Shown here: piece by piece, positions 29,041 through 29,243 of the stretch
How positions within the stretch are numbered: the stretch's first letter is position 1
Layout of the letters: each line of letters opens with the position of its first letter
Assembly: GCA_023404805.1 (NCBI GenBank)
Contig: JAEYAL010000013.1
Span: 1-29,243, forward strand
Direction: 5' to 3'
Length of the DNA stretch: 29,243 nt
Source: Actinomycetes bacterium
Lineage (GTDB): Bacteria; Actinomycetota; Thermoleophilia; Solirubrobacterales; Solirubrobacteraceae
Program-made: the position numbers and the translations under genes
Notes under the pieces: model-generated
What the model saw: the letters and a program-made list of their open reading frames with translations, nothing else
Databases searched by the model: none
Told to the model about the DNA's origin: nothing

Positions 29041-29243
29041 CCGCCCGCCCGCCAATCACGCAAACGCCCGACGGCCCACCGCCGCCAACAACCAAGTCGC
29101 CGCCACCCGCCGGCGCCCTCGCCGCGAACCGCCCGATGGCCACCCAACGCCCGACAGCCCACCGCCGCCAACCACCCAGTCGCCGCCACCCGCCGGCGCC
29201 CTCGCCGACGCCCGCCCGATCGCCACCAAACGCCCGACAGCCC
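29041..29243. repeat. 83-nt C-rich tandem repeat running off the window
   Basis: AACGCCCGAC recurs at 29063, 29146 and 29229, exactly 83 nt apart, and the sequence between is nearly identical. A partial copy precedes it. The plus strand is strongly C-rich. The number of copies beyond the window is unknown. Confidence 0.85.

Noticed and set aside
28809..29189. Trp/Gly/Arg-rich minus-strand ORF
   Set aside because: Covers two repeat families, atypical composition, no initiation signal.

Overview
The window is about 70% GC, with dense coding, many 4-bp start/stop overlaps, GTG starts and several apparently leaderless genes. An Ala/Lys-rich histone-like protein, an F420-type (LLM) oxidoreductase, a 7Fe ferredoxin, an Mrp without the CxxC motif and a two-repeat AfsA protein all point to Actinobacteria. 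The overall style suggests Thermoleophilia/Solirubrobacterales, but that placement is inference and not proven here. No rRNA, tRNA, transposase, integrase or CRISPR array was recognised.

Left part (1-6746): the start of a probable P-loop gene leaves the window on the minus strand, diverging from an inositol-monophosphatase-family gene. Then come a histone-H1-like gene with an 11-residue-repeat tail and mrp, which is bracketed by a perfect 27-bp inverted repeat. A minus-strand group follows: a 39-aa membrane peptide, a four-TM Cys/Gly-tailed protein and an exported PD40 propeller. Two copies of a 51-nt palindromic repeat come next, then a minus-strand LLM oxidoreductase.

Centre (6747-18868): this is the most interesting part. 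A 172-bp divergent control region carries nested palindromes. It precedes eleven plus-strand genes that overlap or nearly touch: a PEP-synthase-like phosphotransferase with RPH/PigC-type architecture, a nucleotidyltransferase-fold protein, an unknown helical protein, an SRPBCC/cyclase-like protein, a class III aminotransferase, a UbiA-like membrane protein, a thioester-reductase-like SDR, an acyl carrier protein, a fatty acyl-AMP ligase, a protein with an embedded nucleoside-diphosphate-kinase-like domain, and an AfsA (A-factor synthase) homologue. It reads as one natural-product or signalling-lipid operon. The simplest model is fatty acid -> acyl-AMP -> acyl-ACP -> aldehyde -> amine, with the AfsA, PEP-synthase-like, NTase and NDK-like proteins building or attaching a second moiety. 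The combination matches no characterised pathway I can name.

Right part (18965-28065): a second four-TM protein of the 5035-5565 type; a secreted protein with a SipW-cognate (TasA/camelysin-like) signal peptide behind a heavily structured leader; a 7Fe ferredoxin with a 23-bp-stem hairpin at its 3' end; an amidase and a citrate synthase diverging from 52 bp; a secreted propeller with a Gly/His/Arg-rich insertion; a RecD2-type helicase; and a small acidic protein.

Right end (28066-29243): no convincing gene. Three different tandem repeat families follow one another (three 51-nt palindromes at a 73-nt period, five copies of a ~71-nt unit, and an 83-nt unit running off the window). The first is the same family as the two copies at 5768-5890.
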